A stretch of DNA of 64,000 nucleotides from Orobanche coerulescens (GCA_033398695.1 CM065802.1:78788096-78852095); one strand, 5' to 3'. Numbered from the stretch's first letter, positions 1-11,315 are shown. Translations and numbers: made by a program. The notes: a model not told the origin generated them from the sequence alone.

Positions 1-1144
1 TTTGAAATGTTTGACTGTCGGAGTCAAGATTGAGCATCAACGACCAGCTGGCATGATGAAACTGCTTCCGATTCCCGAGTGGAAGTGGGAAGACATATCG
101 ATGGACTTTATTACTAGTTTGCCGACGAGCCGTCGAGGCATGAATACGATTTGGGTGGTTGTGGATCGATTGACTAAATCAGCCCACTTTTTGGATATCA
201 AGGATACTTGGGGCCCTGAGAGATTGGCCCAATTATTCATCAAAGAGATTGTGAGACTGCATGGCACCCCTAAGAGTATTGTATCAGATCGGGACGGACG
301 GTTCATGTCGCACTTCTGGAAGGCGGTTCATCGTGCTATGGGTACACATTTGAACTTCAGTACGGCTTTTCATCCTCAGACCGACGGTCAGTCTGAGAGG
401 ATAATTCAAACTCTAGAGGATATGTTGAGGGCATGTGCTCTCGATTGGAAGCCTGACTGGGAAGCCCAACTGCCGTTGGTAGAATTCACATACAATAATA
501 GCTTGCACGCCTCGATCATGATGGCACCTTATGAAGCATTGTATGGTCGTCGTTGTAGGTCCCCCTTGTGCTGGGACGAATTGTCTGAATCTATTGGTAC
601 GGAACCTGATGTGTTATTGGCAGCCCGCGAGAAGATTTCCCTGATCAAGAGCCGTCTATTAACGGCCCAAAGCCACCAGAAATCATATGCAGATAATCGT
701 CGACGACCACTCGAGTTTGAGGTTGGTGACCATGTACTAGTCAAAGTATCTCCTACTAGAGGTGTTTTCCGATTCGAGAAGAGAGGCAAATTGAGCCCAA
801 GGTACATTGGTCCGTTTGAGATCCTGGAACGAGTAGGCGACCTAGCCTATCGTTTAGCATTACCACCAGCTTTGAGCCGGATTCACAACGTATTCCATGT
901 ATCTCAGTTAAGGAAGTATGTTGCTGATCCAAGTCACGTTATTCAATTCGACGAGGTCGAAATAGCCGACGAGCATTCGTATGAAGAACGGCCTGTGCAG
1001 ATACTCGAGAGAAGAATTAAACAGTTGAGGAACAAGACGATTCCCTTATTAAAAATTCAGTGGTCGAGACATGGAGTCGAGGAAGCTACGTGGGAGACCG
1101 AAGATAGCATGCGAGAGAAATACCCCGAACTGTTTACTCCTTAG
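1..1144 (+). CDS. Ty3/gypsy chromovirus pol, 3' part: integrase and chromodomain (partial)
   Basis: Open frame running in from the left edge and ending in TAG. It encodes the end of the H2C2 zinc-binding region (CLT...VKIEHQRPAG, slightly altered from the usual CLTCQQVK). The integrase core follows, with catalytic acidic residues in SMDFITSLP, VSDRDGRF and TDGQSERIIQ. Next come a GPY/F module (GPFEILERVGDLAYRLALPP) and a C-terminal chromodomain from about residue 328 to 375 (EERPVQILERR...LLKIQWSRHG...ATWETEDSMREKYPELF). Integrase joins retroelement cDNA to host DNA, and in this family the chromodomain is thought to steer insertion to chromatin. The frame has no stop over 380 codons, so this part of the element looks young. 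Gag, protease and RT lie left of the window. Confidence 0.93.
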   Translation, partial: LKCLTVGVKIEHQRPAGMMKLLPIPEWKWEDISMDFITSLPTSRRGMNTIWVVVDRLTKSAHFLDIKDTWGPERLAQLFIKEIVRLHGTPKSIVSDRDGRFMSHFWKAVHRAMGTHLNFSTAFHPQTDGQSERIIQTLEDMLRACALDWKPDWEAQLPLVEFTYNNSLHASIMMAPYEALYGRRCRSPLCWDELSESIGTEPDVLLAAREKISLIKSRLLTAQSHQKSYADNRRRPLEFEVGDHVLVKVSPTRGVFRFEKRGKLSPRYIGPFEILERVGDLAYRLALPPALSRIHNVFHVSQLRKYVADPSHVIQFDEVEIADEHSYEERPVQILERRIKQLRNKTIPLLKIQWSRHGVEEATWETEDSMREKYPELFTP

Positions 1145-1179
1145 TTTCGGGGACGAAACTCCTTTTAAGGGGGGGAGTA
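1143..1179 (+). promoter_or_regulatory. Hairpin and polypurine tract of the gypsy element
   Basis: A perfect short inverted repeat, AGTTTCG-GGGA-CGAAACT (1143-1160), overlaps the pol stop codon. It is followed by a purine run, TTAAGGGGGGGAGTA (1165-1179), directly before the LTR start TGTAATACCC. The purine run is the expected primer site for plus-strand DNA synthesis. The same hairpin recurs before the polypurine tracts at 11743 (+) and 37682 (-). Confidence 0.8.
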
Positions 1180-4088
1180 TGTAATACCCTCGCCTTTAAT
1201 ATTGTATTTCATGATTTAAGTTAAGTGTTTTCGCACCATATCTGTGATGTTGTAGCAAGTATCGACGAATTATGTTAAGTTGGATTCATAGTCATTCATA
1301 CTATATTAGTTGTTGGGTGATATTGGGAGAATTCCATTTATGCTTGTTATAGTACTTAACGTACGTTAACCTGTCTTCATAACGTACGCTATGTATGTCG
1401 CCTTACGTACGTAACATCAATACGTTAACGTACGTAATGCGGAAGATCCTCGGCGATCGCCTTTCGGCGGGTGGGGCCGAGCAGGGGTAGGTGGTCGGGA
1501 GTCGATCGCGACAGCCAAGTCAACGGCTATTACGTACGTAATAGCTACATAGTTACGTACGTAACGAAATGCGTGTTTTGAGGCAGTGAGATTTGATGAA
1601 ATTGGTTACGTACGTAATGATCATAAGATTACGTACGTAAAGACGTACGTTAACCGCGTTCGTTAACGTACGTAATGTCAAGTTCAGATTATAAAAGTAT
1701 GACTTGCCATTCACTTCCTACTCGACCCTTTTCAACCTCCCAACTGAGGAACGATTCCTTTCCCTTACAACTTCGTTTCTAAGACTTTCTAACTTGTGTT
1801 GGAGCCTCAACACTTGATTGGTGACTTGGAGAAGCTAGAGATTGAAGTGTATCCCTTGAAGTGTTGGTGTTGTTCTTCATTTTAAGGTTGGTCTTTCTTT
1901 AACTCATATCAATTCCATGCTTATGATGATGTTAGTAGATAAATACTTCACATAATGTTAGTTTAAACTAAGTGCAAACATGATAAGTTAATTGAATCAT
2001 GCTCAAACTAAGGGAAGATTAACATTGAAGGTATTAGTGTTACTTCTTGTTGTAAATAACTTCATAATGTGATTGTGTTGATAATGATATACTTAAAACC
2101 TGATGTATAACATGTTAATTGGAAGTTAATTATAGTCTCAACACTAGGAACATGTTAGGGATGATATCCTTAATGATTAAAAGTGAGAAATGTTAAATTT
2201 GTCTTGAACATTCTATTGATTCTTGAAGGTAGTATGGAACCATGATTTTTGGCCTCTAAAACCTTTGTAATAAAATTGTTGGGAAGATTATATTAACCCT
2301 TTGAAGATGATCTTCGCTAGATGGGTTGAAGTTACTTCCAAAATTTCAAGTATCTAATGATATAACTAGGCTTTTAATAAATTCTTCAAAGTAAATAAAT
2401 GAATGTTGATAGAAGGAAGTTGTAATCTTCATATGTTCGAATTTATCGATTTTATTAAAGGGTGTTAATCACTACATTAATAGGTTGATAATGTTCTTAA
2501 GAGGATTGTGTTGAATATGATGATACAAATGCGGTAGATGAGTAGCCGAATTCCATTTCATTAATCCGGGCGTATTAAGAAACGTAAATTAAGATGATGT
2601 TCTTAGTTCACTAAAAACTTAAACTTATGTTTCGTATAGTAATCAAGTTTTGAATGTAATCGTTGGTAAAATAATGAAGAACGTAATTAAACACAAACTT
2701 ATATCGTAATTGGAAGTGTCGATGATTTGAAAAGATATTTTCACGATATTACATTGATGATAAACTAGACATCAAGTATTTGACATTAAGGTTAGAATAT
2801 GTGAACGAACATGATAAACATACAATGATTTGTAATGAGAACATTAAAATGATCAATAGGATGATTGATTTATTCAAGTAAAATTACGAATATTATTTAT
2901 GTAATAATACCATTATCGTACAAATGTGTTGTTGAATGAATTACATTTCATTCAAGGTGCTTGTTCACGTGAGTATTTTTAGACGAGGATACCGTTCATT
3001 TGACCATTCAAAGAAGGATTATTCATCCACGAAATTGAGGCAAGTTATCTTGCTTGGTTATAATGATGTGTGGATTCTTATGATGATTATGCATTTCGTG
3101 TATATGAAACACCTATAAACTTGTGTCTTGTGACTTGAGGTTGTTCTTAATGATGTCCCATTTTCATCGTGGGATTGTATTCCCAAGTTCGTTACTTTTG
3201 GACCCTTGATATTGTTGAGCTTTGTTGACACTTCGGTGAGTTGTTCGATTCCTTAGTAAAAGTGTAATTCGTTGAGTTTCGTTGTCATGTTGTATCGTGA
3301 CATCTCTGGAGTCATATCTGCGCGCCGATTGGTTATGTGTAGGATTTTTAGCCGGGCACTGGATGATCATGCGTGGAGGTTTTCCGCATTTAGATCGTGC
3401 ACACGAGACGTAGTTCGTGAGGCTAATTAGGTACATCATCCCACGTATATTCTGGATTCCGTATACGGGGTGGACATGTGCACGGACACATTTCCGGATC
3501 GGGCGTACTGTGACGTCCGTCTTGAGCCATAGTATATGGTCGTTCGTATATTTGGTTATGTTCGGCGTTGGGGTGATTGTTTATACGCCTTCGGGGTATA
3601 TTCAGTAGTCGGTGGATTTCTTTGAGATCAGTATATATGAATTGTATAATGTCATGAGAATTATTATCATGTATAGCTGACCCTGTGGTTTGGGGTGAAA
3701 TACTTGTATTTCAGGGCGAGGAAAGGGCAAGGCACAGGAGGAGCACAATGGCGACGGAGGATTCTGATGTATGCTATTTCGGGGGCCCCGAGTATTTTGG
3801 TTGTTCGGTTATGTTTTATTGTGACTTTCATTTTTATTTTGTGTCGGATGAATGTACTAAGATTTGTTAGGTACTGCCCATCGTCATATGGTCTGTACCG
3901 AATTTAGATCCTGTGTTTGTTTGCCCGTATTTAAAGATATGAATAATTCATGCTCCACACCGGGGTTTTGATAAATGTTATGGTACGGTGCCACGTTGTC
4001 AGATTTTAAATGTATATTGTGATATCGCCTGATGGGTCCCAGTAGGGGTCCACGGCACTGTAATAGCCACTGTTTTTGGGCTGTTACA
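1180..4088 (+). repeat. 3' LTR of the Ty3/gypsy chromovirus
   Basis: Begins TGTAATACCC after the polypurine tract and ends GGGCTGTTACA. Its last 65 bases match the reverse complement of the LTR at 17743-20762, so the two are related families. It contains a palindrome array (1356-1675) followed by a TATA box, ATTATAAAAG (1688-1697). The rest, about 1700-4030, is AT-rich with no credible gene; the short open frames there are chance. The base after the LTR belongs to a CACTA transposon. The expected left target duplication lies outside the window. Confidence 0.85.
1356..1697 (+). repeat. Palindrome array (TTACGTACGTAA type) plus TATA box in LTR
   Basis: About ten copies of a palindrome with core ACGTACGT flanked by TTA/TAA. 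The first four start at 1356, 1379, 1402 and 1424, about 23 bp apart. Others start at 1529, 1552, 1605 and 1628, again in 23-bp pairs, and further ones lie around 1643 and 1664. The TATA box at 1688-1697 follows the last copy by 12 bp. The position just upstream of the LTR TATA suggests binding sites for a transcription factor; that role is inferred. Confidence 0.85.
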
Positions 4089-4406
4089 CAAAAGGCCTAT
4101 TTAGAGGAGCAATTGAGGATCGAGAGGGAGCTCCGAGCTGAGGAGCAAAGGAAGTCTCAAGACCAGTTCCAGAAATTCCAAGAGGAACAAAGGAAGGTTC
4201 AACAAGAGATGTTAGCTCAGCAGTAGGCCATGATGCAGTATATAATGTCATTGAGTCAGACCGTGTGTCAATCGGGAATTTCGGTACCACCACCACCTCA
4301 ATTCTTCAATTCACAAACACCCCCTCTTCTTCACAGCCTCGGGACGACAACATGCAAGACGGTAGTAATCCTTCTTCTATCTTTAAGAATTTGACGGATC
4401 TTTGAG
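4089..4406 (+). pseudogene. C-terminal tail of a CACTA transposase-like protein (broken)
   Basis: The frame reads KAYLEEQLRIERELRAEEQRKSQ... and forms a strongly charged Glu/Arg/Gln coiled coil of about 45 residues, ending at TAG (4224-4226). Beyond the stop the same frame continues plausibly (AMMQYIMSLSQTV...SVPPPPPQFF), so the TAG probably replaced CAG. A coiled coil plus proline-rich tail directly before the transposon end is typical of Ptta/En/Spm plant transposases. An open frame starting at 4032 only borrows its first codons from the LTR. Domain assignment rests on composition and position, not on a catalytic motif. Confidence 0.55.
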
Positions 4407-4651
4407 GATTTTAGTTGTCATTGTAGTAGTTCTTTTGCTAAATATTTTTTTATTTAGACTCGTGTTCGTTAACGTTGGTGTTTATAGTGATTTTGTTGAT
4501 GTTGCTACATGACATGTTGATATGGTTTGTATTTAAATTATGCTTTTCGTAATTGATTTATGTTGATTGTGATGTATGGTAGTGTATTGTACATTTGGAA
4601 TAACAGTTATCCGAATGAGTTTGGTGATTTCAAATCAATTTTTTTCATCGA

Positions 4652-5044
4652 CTTTAGCCGACGGCATTTGCACAGACCGTCGGCTAAAGTATTTATTTAA
4701 AAAAATAAAATAAACACTTTAGCCGACAACTATGTAACCATCGACTAAAGTATTTATTTAAAAAAATAAAAAACACTTTAGCCGATGGATATGTATCCGT
4801 CGGCTAAAACTGGAGAACTTAGCCGACAACTATTTACCTGTCGGCGAAAACTGGAACTATTTTAGCCGACGACTGTCTAACCGTCGGCTAAACTCGAACA
4901 TTAGCCGACGACCTTCCCTATTTGCCGTCGGCTAAACTTTAGCCGACCGACCTCGGCCGACCGACTTTTAGCCGACAACTGACCACTTTAGCCGACAATT
5001 TTCGACTTTAGCCGACGACTTTTTGCTGTCGGCTAAAGTAAAAA
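4652..5044. repeat. CACTA subterminal repeat array (TTTAGCCGACGGC)
   Basis: About 17 copies of a 12-13 bp motif near TTTAGCCGACGGC, in both orientations, many of them paired head to head around short AT-rich loops. In CACTA elements such subterminal repeats are the binding sites of the transposon's own DNA-binding protein. The copies vary at the positions after GAC (GGC, AAC, GAC). Confidence 0.85.
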
Positions 5045-5055
5045 CATTGGTAGTG

Positions 5056-5969
5056 TAAAGGTCGATGACGATTATCTGCATATGATTTTTGTCGACTCTG
5101 AGCAGTCAACAAGCGACTCCTGATCAAAGCTACCTTCTCGCGGACGATTATAAGCATATCGGGCTCAGTGCCGATTGATTCTGATAAGTCATCCCAACAC
5201 AAAGGAGATCGATAATGACGACCGTACAAGGCCTCGTAAGGTGTCACCTTAATCGAAGCATGCCAACTATTATCGTACGTGAACACGATCAATGGTAGTT
5301 GGGCTTCCCAATCGTCTTTCCAATCGAGGACGCATGCTCTCAACATGTCCTCCAACGTCCGAATAGTTCGCTCTGATTGACCGTCAGACTGAGGATGAAA
5401 AGATGTGCTGAAATTAAGCTGAGTTCCCATGGCACGATGAACTGATTTCCAAAAGTGTAACACGAATCGCCCGTCACGATCAGAAACGATACTCTTAGGA
5501 GTACCGCGCAATCTCACTACCCCTTTGATGAACAACTGGGCAAGTCTCTCGGGACCCCACGTATCCTTAATCTCAAGGAAATGAGCTGACTTAGTTAAAC
5601 GGTCCACAATCACCCAAATTGTATTCATGCCCCGCCGACTCGTCGGCAAACTCGTGATGAAATCCATTGAAATATCCTCCCACTTCCATTCTGGGATAGG
5701 AAGCGGTTTCAGCATGCCCGCCGGTCGCTAATATTCTATCTTAACTTGTTGGCAGGTGAGACATCTCGAAACAAACTATGCGACTTCTCGCTTCATGTTA
5801 CTCCACCAGTAATTTTGTTTCAAGTCCTTCTACATTTTGCTAGACCCTAGATGAATGGAATAAGGGGTAGCATGAGCTTCTCTCAGAATCGAATTTTTCA
5901 ACTCGTCATCCGCCGGAACACATAACCGGTTCTTAAATCGCAAAAGTCCATCCTCGTGGATCACAAATC
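5056..5969 (-). pseudogene. Integrase segment of the - strand Ty3/gypsy element (interrupted)
   Basis: From 5715 down to 5056 the frame is open and encodes an integrase core ([46 protein letters not shown]). It breaks at NRHRPL, where the CACTA element entered. Upstream (5716-5969) is the H2C2 zinc-binding region (LREAHATPYSIHLG...CLTCQQVKIEY), with in-frame stops including CAG to TAG before RPAG. It is cut at 5969/5970 by the gag-only gypsy element. It cannot encode a working integrase. Confidence 0.9.
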
Positions 5970-6489
5970 TGTAATATCCGCAATTTTGATTTCCGATAAT
6001 TTTCATTTTTCGGTGGAGGTACGTTTCGATGACTCGCTTATGACCATTTCGTCATTCTGAGAATATTTAATTCTGCACTTTTTGTCATCTGAGTTCGTTT
6101 CGGTATCGTTTTGTTGAGTTCCGTGTTCTTAAACGACTTTTCCGCACTTGAGTTAGATTCTCGCGAATCTCGTCCGAAACTGTTGTTTCGAGTTTCTCGT
6201 AAGTTCATTTAATGTTATTGTTCATGTTGTAAGCTTTGGTTTGGTGTTTCGATCGTGTATCGTTTATTTCGGACGTTTTGGGCCATTTTCGTAATTTCCC
6301 AAAGTTTGGGGTAATTACTTCCGTTGTCAAATTCGAGCCCTCGGGTGGTCGGAATCATGTGTTCTCTCAGTGTTCGGATTCGTCTTTGCGAGTACTTCGT
6401 AATTGTGTTTTCGTTTTACGTTCAGGTCTCAGTTTCGGGATTTTTCGGACCATTGGATCGACCGAGTCTTGGATGGCCAGACCTGGCCG

Positions 6490-6670
6490 AGTAACTGCCG
6501 TAATGGCCCGGCAGTAACGGTCGTAAGGCCTGTTACGTATGTAACAGCCTGCCGGTAATGTACGTAACATGTCGACAGAATTGGTACAGGGAGTTCGGCC
6601 ATGGCCGATTACGTACGTAGGCCATGGCCGATTACGTACGTAAGCGGTCGGCCAGGGTCGGCTATTTAAA
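6490..6670 (+). repeat. Palindrome cluster and TATA box in the 5' LTR
   Basis: Palindromes with GTTACGTATGTAAC and ATTACGTACGTA cores start at about 6532, 6556, 6608 and 6631, so the two pairs are 24 and 23 bp apart. They are interleaved with GGCCATGGCC and CGGCAG/CTGCCG dyads. The TATA box CTATTTAAAG (6661-6670) lies directly downstream. The equivalent stretch in the 3' LTR (about 12300-12468) is decayed. Confidence 0.7.
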
Positions 6671-7583
6671 GGTCTGGACCGAGTCACATCCGGCATTTTT
6701 CATTTTTCTTCATCCCTTCCGCGATTTTTCACCATATATTGATGGATTTGAGTAAGAACATCATGTAGCAACATATTTTTAAACTTGGATTCGTGTTTAA
6801 CATCATCTTCCGCCCGGATCGAAGGTAAGAACACCTAAACCCTTGGTTTTGGGAAATTTTGAGGTTTCTCGATGTTTTGGCCGATTTGATTCGTTTTAGT
6901 TCAGACTATTGTTAGAACTTGGTTGTATACTCGAAATCATTCATAACCCTTGAAGTTTTGTGGAACAAATTCGAGTATTTCTCCGTTAAACGATTAAATT
7001 GGACTATGCCCTCAAAGTGTCCGATAAAATGCTTTAATGGGTAGAACTTGAGAAGTTCTATACGTTTTCGTAGAATTGTGATTGAATTGATATCGTTGTG
7101 ACTTAGGAACGAAATTCTTGTGAAGAACTCGAGTCGGAACCCTTCCGTTCGTTGCCTTCTTTGGGGTCCGAGCTTCCCGGTCGAACCGTGTTCTTCGGAG
7201 CGTTCGGTAGTAGTTAGTAAGGCAAGTATCTTATTATACGACTTGTATCTTGCAACTAATAATCACGTATGAGATTTATAATGATTTTGCTTGCCTTCGT
7301 AAATATGTTCCGTTTGAATTGGTTGTGTATTCCGCAATTCGAAGGCTTTGTGATAATAGTGTTATATTGGTATACGTCTTAGCTGTTGTGCAATGTATTG
7401 TGTACCGAACGTGTGTTATGTTGGTTGTGTGTCGTTGATTGATTATAGTTGTTGAGAGTGTTGAGATTATGTTATGTGCATGTGATGTACGATCTTGTGG
7501 TGATCAACCTGATTGATTAATTGTGCTAATTGTTGTATGTAATGTGAATGTGAATGTGGTGTGCTGGAACGCTAAGTTCACTC

Positions 7584-7971
7584 GTGTGGGTTCGACGGGG
7601 CCTACAAGGATTCATGGCACAGGTCCATGGGATCATAACTTAGTGTGTGGTGCTGAGGTCCAATCGTGCGGGTCTGACGAGGCCTACGATGATTCATGGC
7701 ACAGGTCCATCGAATCAGGACACAGTACGTCCAACCGTGCGGGTTCGACGGAACCTACGGTGACACGTGACACAGGTTCACGGGGTCAGGACTGGTTGTT
7801 GTGATTGATGTGTTTGTTTCTTTCCGTGCGGGTTGTTGAACCTACGGAGACACGTGACAGTGGATCATGGTGTCGGAATTGATTATGCTTGTTTAATTGT
7901 GCGTGGTGTAGTCCGTGCGGGTTGTTGAACCTACGAAGACACGTGACAGTGGATCACGGTGTCATCAGCAT
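7584..7971 (+). repeat. Tandem repeats of 71-89 bp in the LTR
   Basis: Five diverged units, each starting CGTGYGGGT and containing CCTACGR...ACACGTGACA or a related form, begin near 7584, 7666, 7737, 7826 and 7914. The same block is present in the 3' LTR at about 13378-13765. It lies downstream of the TATA box, so it would be transcribed. Related blocks occur in the LTR at 29680-29830 and, on the - strand, near 21305-21440. Confidence 0.7.
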
Positions 7972-8742
7972 ATTTATTTTCAAACCAAAGTTTTGAAAGG
8001 AAAAGTTTTATGAAAATGAATGTTGGACCGAGTCCTAAGCTTGAGTAAATGTTTCCCGTATTGTAAACTGTTGAGTTATGAAACAAGATTTAGGTTAAGG
8101 CCCTAAAGTCTTTCGAAAGGTTTTGTGAATCAGGATTTGAGGTCTTAAAGGTTTTGAAATTCTAAAAATTCCCGAGATGATAATCTTATTTTCGAATGCT
8201 TCATAGCTTATCGTCCCTTGTGAAAACCTCCCGGGGATATTTTGATACTTGATTATTATATTTGATTCACGATTATTACTTGCTTGTTACATTTCGTATG
8301 ATTTGATACTTGTACTAGTAAAACAGTGGAGTTTTACTAACCCCCGAGTAATCGGGGGGTGGATGTCTGTTTTGCGCCCAGGTACATGCGTATTCGAGGC
8401 GATCAGGATTAGCATAAGAGGATGACGAGCTGCGATACTAATCATGAGTCGAGAGTTGTTTGATTTTTGTTGTGTTGTCAGAATTGATTTCAGTATTCCG
8501 CTGTATTGTATTTCGACCCCTGTGTGGGTAATGTCGTTTAAGTCAGTTTTGTTGATTGGGTTGTGTGACCTCATCGGTCTGTGTATTCACGTGTAAGTGA
8601 CCATAACGGTCTGTATTATTTTATTGTTTGACCCTGGTCGGGCAAGCATTTGGTTGTTTATGGATGTTTAGCCCGGTAGATCCTTGTGGAAAGGGTCTAC
8701 GGCGTGTAATATTCTCATATGGTTTTGGAGGTGTTACATTTA

Positions 8743-8756
8743 TGGTATCAGAGCTT
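8743..8756 (+). promoter_or_regulatory. Primer-binding site (initiator Met-tRNA type)
   Basis: TGGTATCAGAGCTT lies four bases after the LTR end. TGGTATCAGAGC complements the 3' end of plant initiator methionine tRNA, the usual primer for reverse transcription in plant LTR elements. From 8757 to 10110 follows a leader without a credible gene. Confidence 0.92.
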
Positions 8757-10110
8757 AGGTTGCGGAAACTTAGGCTGTCGAGTCAAGTTGAGTCGAGATT
8801 TGTCGAGTATTGTGTGGTTTTGCCATTCGAGTTGTCGGGCGACAAGTTGAGTTGTGCGTAGTCATAATGTGTCGGTTATGTTGTCAGACGAGATTAGTAT
8901 CGTGGGCGACCGTCACCTCCATGCGGCTTGTGGATGTAAGTCTCCTCCTTTATGCGTAATACCTGTGTATCTCGATTTTATCTTAGTGAGTTAATTACGG
9001 TGCATGATTTTATTTACATAGTATTGTGTAATGTAGTTGTGTTTAATACTTGTGGCACATAGTATGAGTATAGCTGGGCGTATTGTTGTTTTACTTTTGA
9101 ACCACCGTGTGGGGTGGTATGGTGTGATAGATGTAAACCTTGATGGGTTCTGTGAAGGTATCAACGGTAGAGTTTGTGAAAAACTCCGATGAATGATTTT
9201 GCTGTGTGTTTAAACTTGATACCACGAGATGCATTTGATTGAATTGGTGACCCTGGTTGCCATTTGAGTATGTGGTTTTAAATTCGACTGTTTTTGGGAT
9301 GTTGTAATTTTTGTCCGCTATGGGTAAGTTTGAGAATATTTTCTGAAGGACTTTACAGTTTGAGAATTTTTGTAGAAATCGATTTTTGGAAAATATTTTG
9401 GCGGTACGGTCAAACCACGGTTTATATGGATTTTTAAAATTTGTTAAATTTTGACAAATGGGCTGTGTATTTTCAAATGACACCATCAGACGGTATTTAA
9501 AAAATGTGTTTTGAAGTACTTCGGACATTGTAAAATATTACCGTCGTTTTGGTTATGAACTAAAGGATTTTGGAAAATTTCTGTTTTGCAAAACAACTTT
9601 GGCTTCCGTAAATTAGAACGTTATGTGTTTATGTATTGAGGTTAAGTCGTGCAGTGAGTTGCTATGTTATTATTCTCGTCAGAAAATCTGGGTTGTATGC
9701 CCAAGTGGCGGGATACGTTGTTAGGTATCGTTCCCCACTTCAATGACCGAGGTATTAAACAAAGTGTTTTCAAAATTTCATCCCAGCAAAATCTTTCGAA
9801 ACTCGCGAATTTTAAAATATTAATATTTGAACAAATACCTCGAAAAAAAAATTTATTTTTAAAAAAAATGTTATAAGTGTCTAGTCTCAATGACATGTAT
9901 ATGGTCTCGACCGTGTTTATTTTGGTAAAAGTCAGGCACCTCTGTTGGTGTAACCGTGCAAATTACTTATGAATTTAAGTCTATTGTTGCATTGTTAGTT
10001 CGTGTACTCGTGTGATGACTTGGAGTGAATACTTTATTGTGCTACTGGTTGTTGCCCTATGTTGATTATGTGGTATTTATTTTGTTGTTCTGAATGGTTG
10101 CCCGTTCAGT

Positions 10111-11217
10111 ATGCTGAGGGGTCGAGGCCGAGGCCGTGGTCGTGGTGGTAGTCGTAATCTGGAGCGTGAGAGGGCGACTCACTCCTTGCCGAGTATTAAT
10201 CAGCTCGTTACAGATCAGGGACATTCTCATTCAGCTAGCGTTAATGTTGACATTGGCGCCGCCACCATCCTTCGTCAGGTGGTTGATCAATTAGTGCAGA
10301 TGAATCAGGTTGTACATCAGAATGAGAACCCAGATGGGGATAACGGGGCTAGTAAGTGGTTACGAGATGTGATGAGGATGCAGCCGCTCCATTTTGTGGG
10401 TTCATCTGACTTGTTAGGTTGGGAAGGTTGGCTCTTCCAGTTGGACAGAACATTTGATGATGTAGCTTGTCCGGATGAAAAGAGGGTACCCATTGCTCAG
10501 TACTTGCTTGACAAAGAAGCTGCAGACTGGTGGCAGGCTGTAGTGCCTGCAGATCGTACACCTACATGGGCTGAGTTTAAGACCGCCATGGAGGCAGAGT
10601 ATTGCCCGTTGCCTGTTCGTGAACGCAGGATCGTTGAGTTTTTCTCGGCTACGCCCCAGGATGTGTCGATATCCCAGGCGATAGTCGATTTTAATCGACA
10701 TCTGGCTTATGTTCGTGATCAAGTGAGAAGTGAAGCGGACAAGGTCCGATACTTCAATATGCGCATGAAACCCCATATCCGTGAGAGAATGGCTCCGCTC
10801 ATGTGTACCACCTTGAAAGATTATCAGGACCGAGCTCTAGCCATCGAGATGGTTGTTTCCATGTCATAGGGTAGCTCAAGAGGTAAGAGGCAGAAGACCT
10901 CGAGTAACTTTTCAAGAGGCCAGAGAAGTGAGATTCGTGAGCCTATTACCTTGTATTGCCCTTCTGGGAACACTTATCGTTCGTTTGATCAGTCTAAGAA
11001 TCCTACTCACGAGCCGAGTAAGACAAGTGGCGTGAAGTTATGTTCCAATTGTAGCCGTGTGGGCCATACTCGGAAGAATTGTCGCTCGCCGCAAGTTAAC
11101 TGTTTCAAATGTGGACATGTGGGACATAAGGCGGTACACTGCGAGACCGTCGTTGAGATGTTCGGGAGCCGAGATCCCGCCCCTATGCGTGGAGAGCTCA
11201 GTGGTGCCCAGTAGCGT
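10111..11217 (+). pseudogene. Gag polyprotein of the non-autonomous gypsy element (one in-frame stop)
   Basis: Starts MLRGRGRGRGRGG, an Arg/Gly-rich N-terminus. It continues through a retrotransposon gag capsid domain at about residues 85-250 (PLHFVGSSDLLGWEGWLFQLDRTF..., AADWWQAV, WAEFKTAMEAEYCP). A TAG at 10867-10869 (codon 253) interrupts it, but the same frame stays open for 114 more codons. That part includes two CX2CX4HX4C zinc knuckles, CSNCSRVGHTRKNC and CFKCGHVGHKAVHC, and ends at TAG (11212-11214). With the stop read through, the product would be about 367 residues, normal for gypsy gag. The stop separates capsid from nucleocapsid, so it may be simple decay or a readthrough site. 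No pol frame follows. Confidence 0.88.
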
Positions 11218-11315
11218 AGTTGCGTGTTGTATTTGTGTTGTAATTCGAGTAGAGATTGATATTTGTTGCGTGAACTTTTTGGTTTTGTTTGTATTCTACC
11301 CTGATGTTTTATTTT

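Larger units (their letters stand above)
4089..5055 (+). mobile_element. CACTA (En/Spm) transposon, right end
   Basis: The right terminus reads ...CATTGGTAGTG, the complement of CACTACCAATG, a CACTA-type terminal repeat. It is preceded by a dense subterminal repeat array and by the tail of a transposase-like reading frame. To the right, the interrupted integrase frame on the - strand resumes at once; the three bases TAA (5056-5058) would be the target duplication. The left part was separated by the gypsy insertion ending at 4088 and lies outside the window. From about 4410 to 4640 there is only AT-rich non-coding DNA. Confidence 0.85.
5970..8738 (+). repeat. 5' LTR of the gag-only gypsy element
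   Basis: Begins TGTAATATCC and ends GGTGTTACA, and is matched along its whole length by 11780-14517. It holds, in order, a GC-rich palindromic region (6490-6656), a TATA box CTATTTAAAG (6661-6670), and a block of tandem repeats (7584-7971). The many small differences between the two LTRs indicate an insertion that is not recent. Confidence 0.9.

Noticed and set aside
2936..3907. Several 60-90 codon frames between 2936 and 3907
   Set aside because: They lie inside the 3' LTR, overlap each other on both strands, and show no recognisable domain.
4032..4226. A 64-codon frame as a separate coiled-coil gene
   Set aside because: Its start lies inside the LTR. Only the part after 4088 is meaningful, and that belongs to the CACTA transposase tail.
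8743..8756. tRNA-like sequence
   Set aside because: It is only the 12-14 base primer-binding site complementary to a tRNA end, not a tRNA gene. The same holds at 30745, 48743, 17726, 42524 and 56062.
9091..9528. A 145-codon - strand frame in the gag-only gypsy leader
   Set aside because: Low-complexity composition, no domain, and not preserved in the related leader at 30741-32488.
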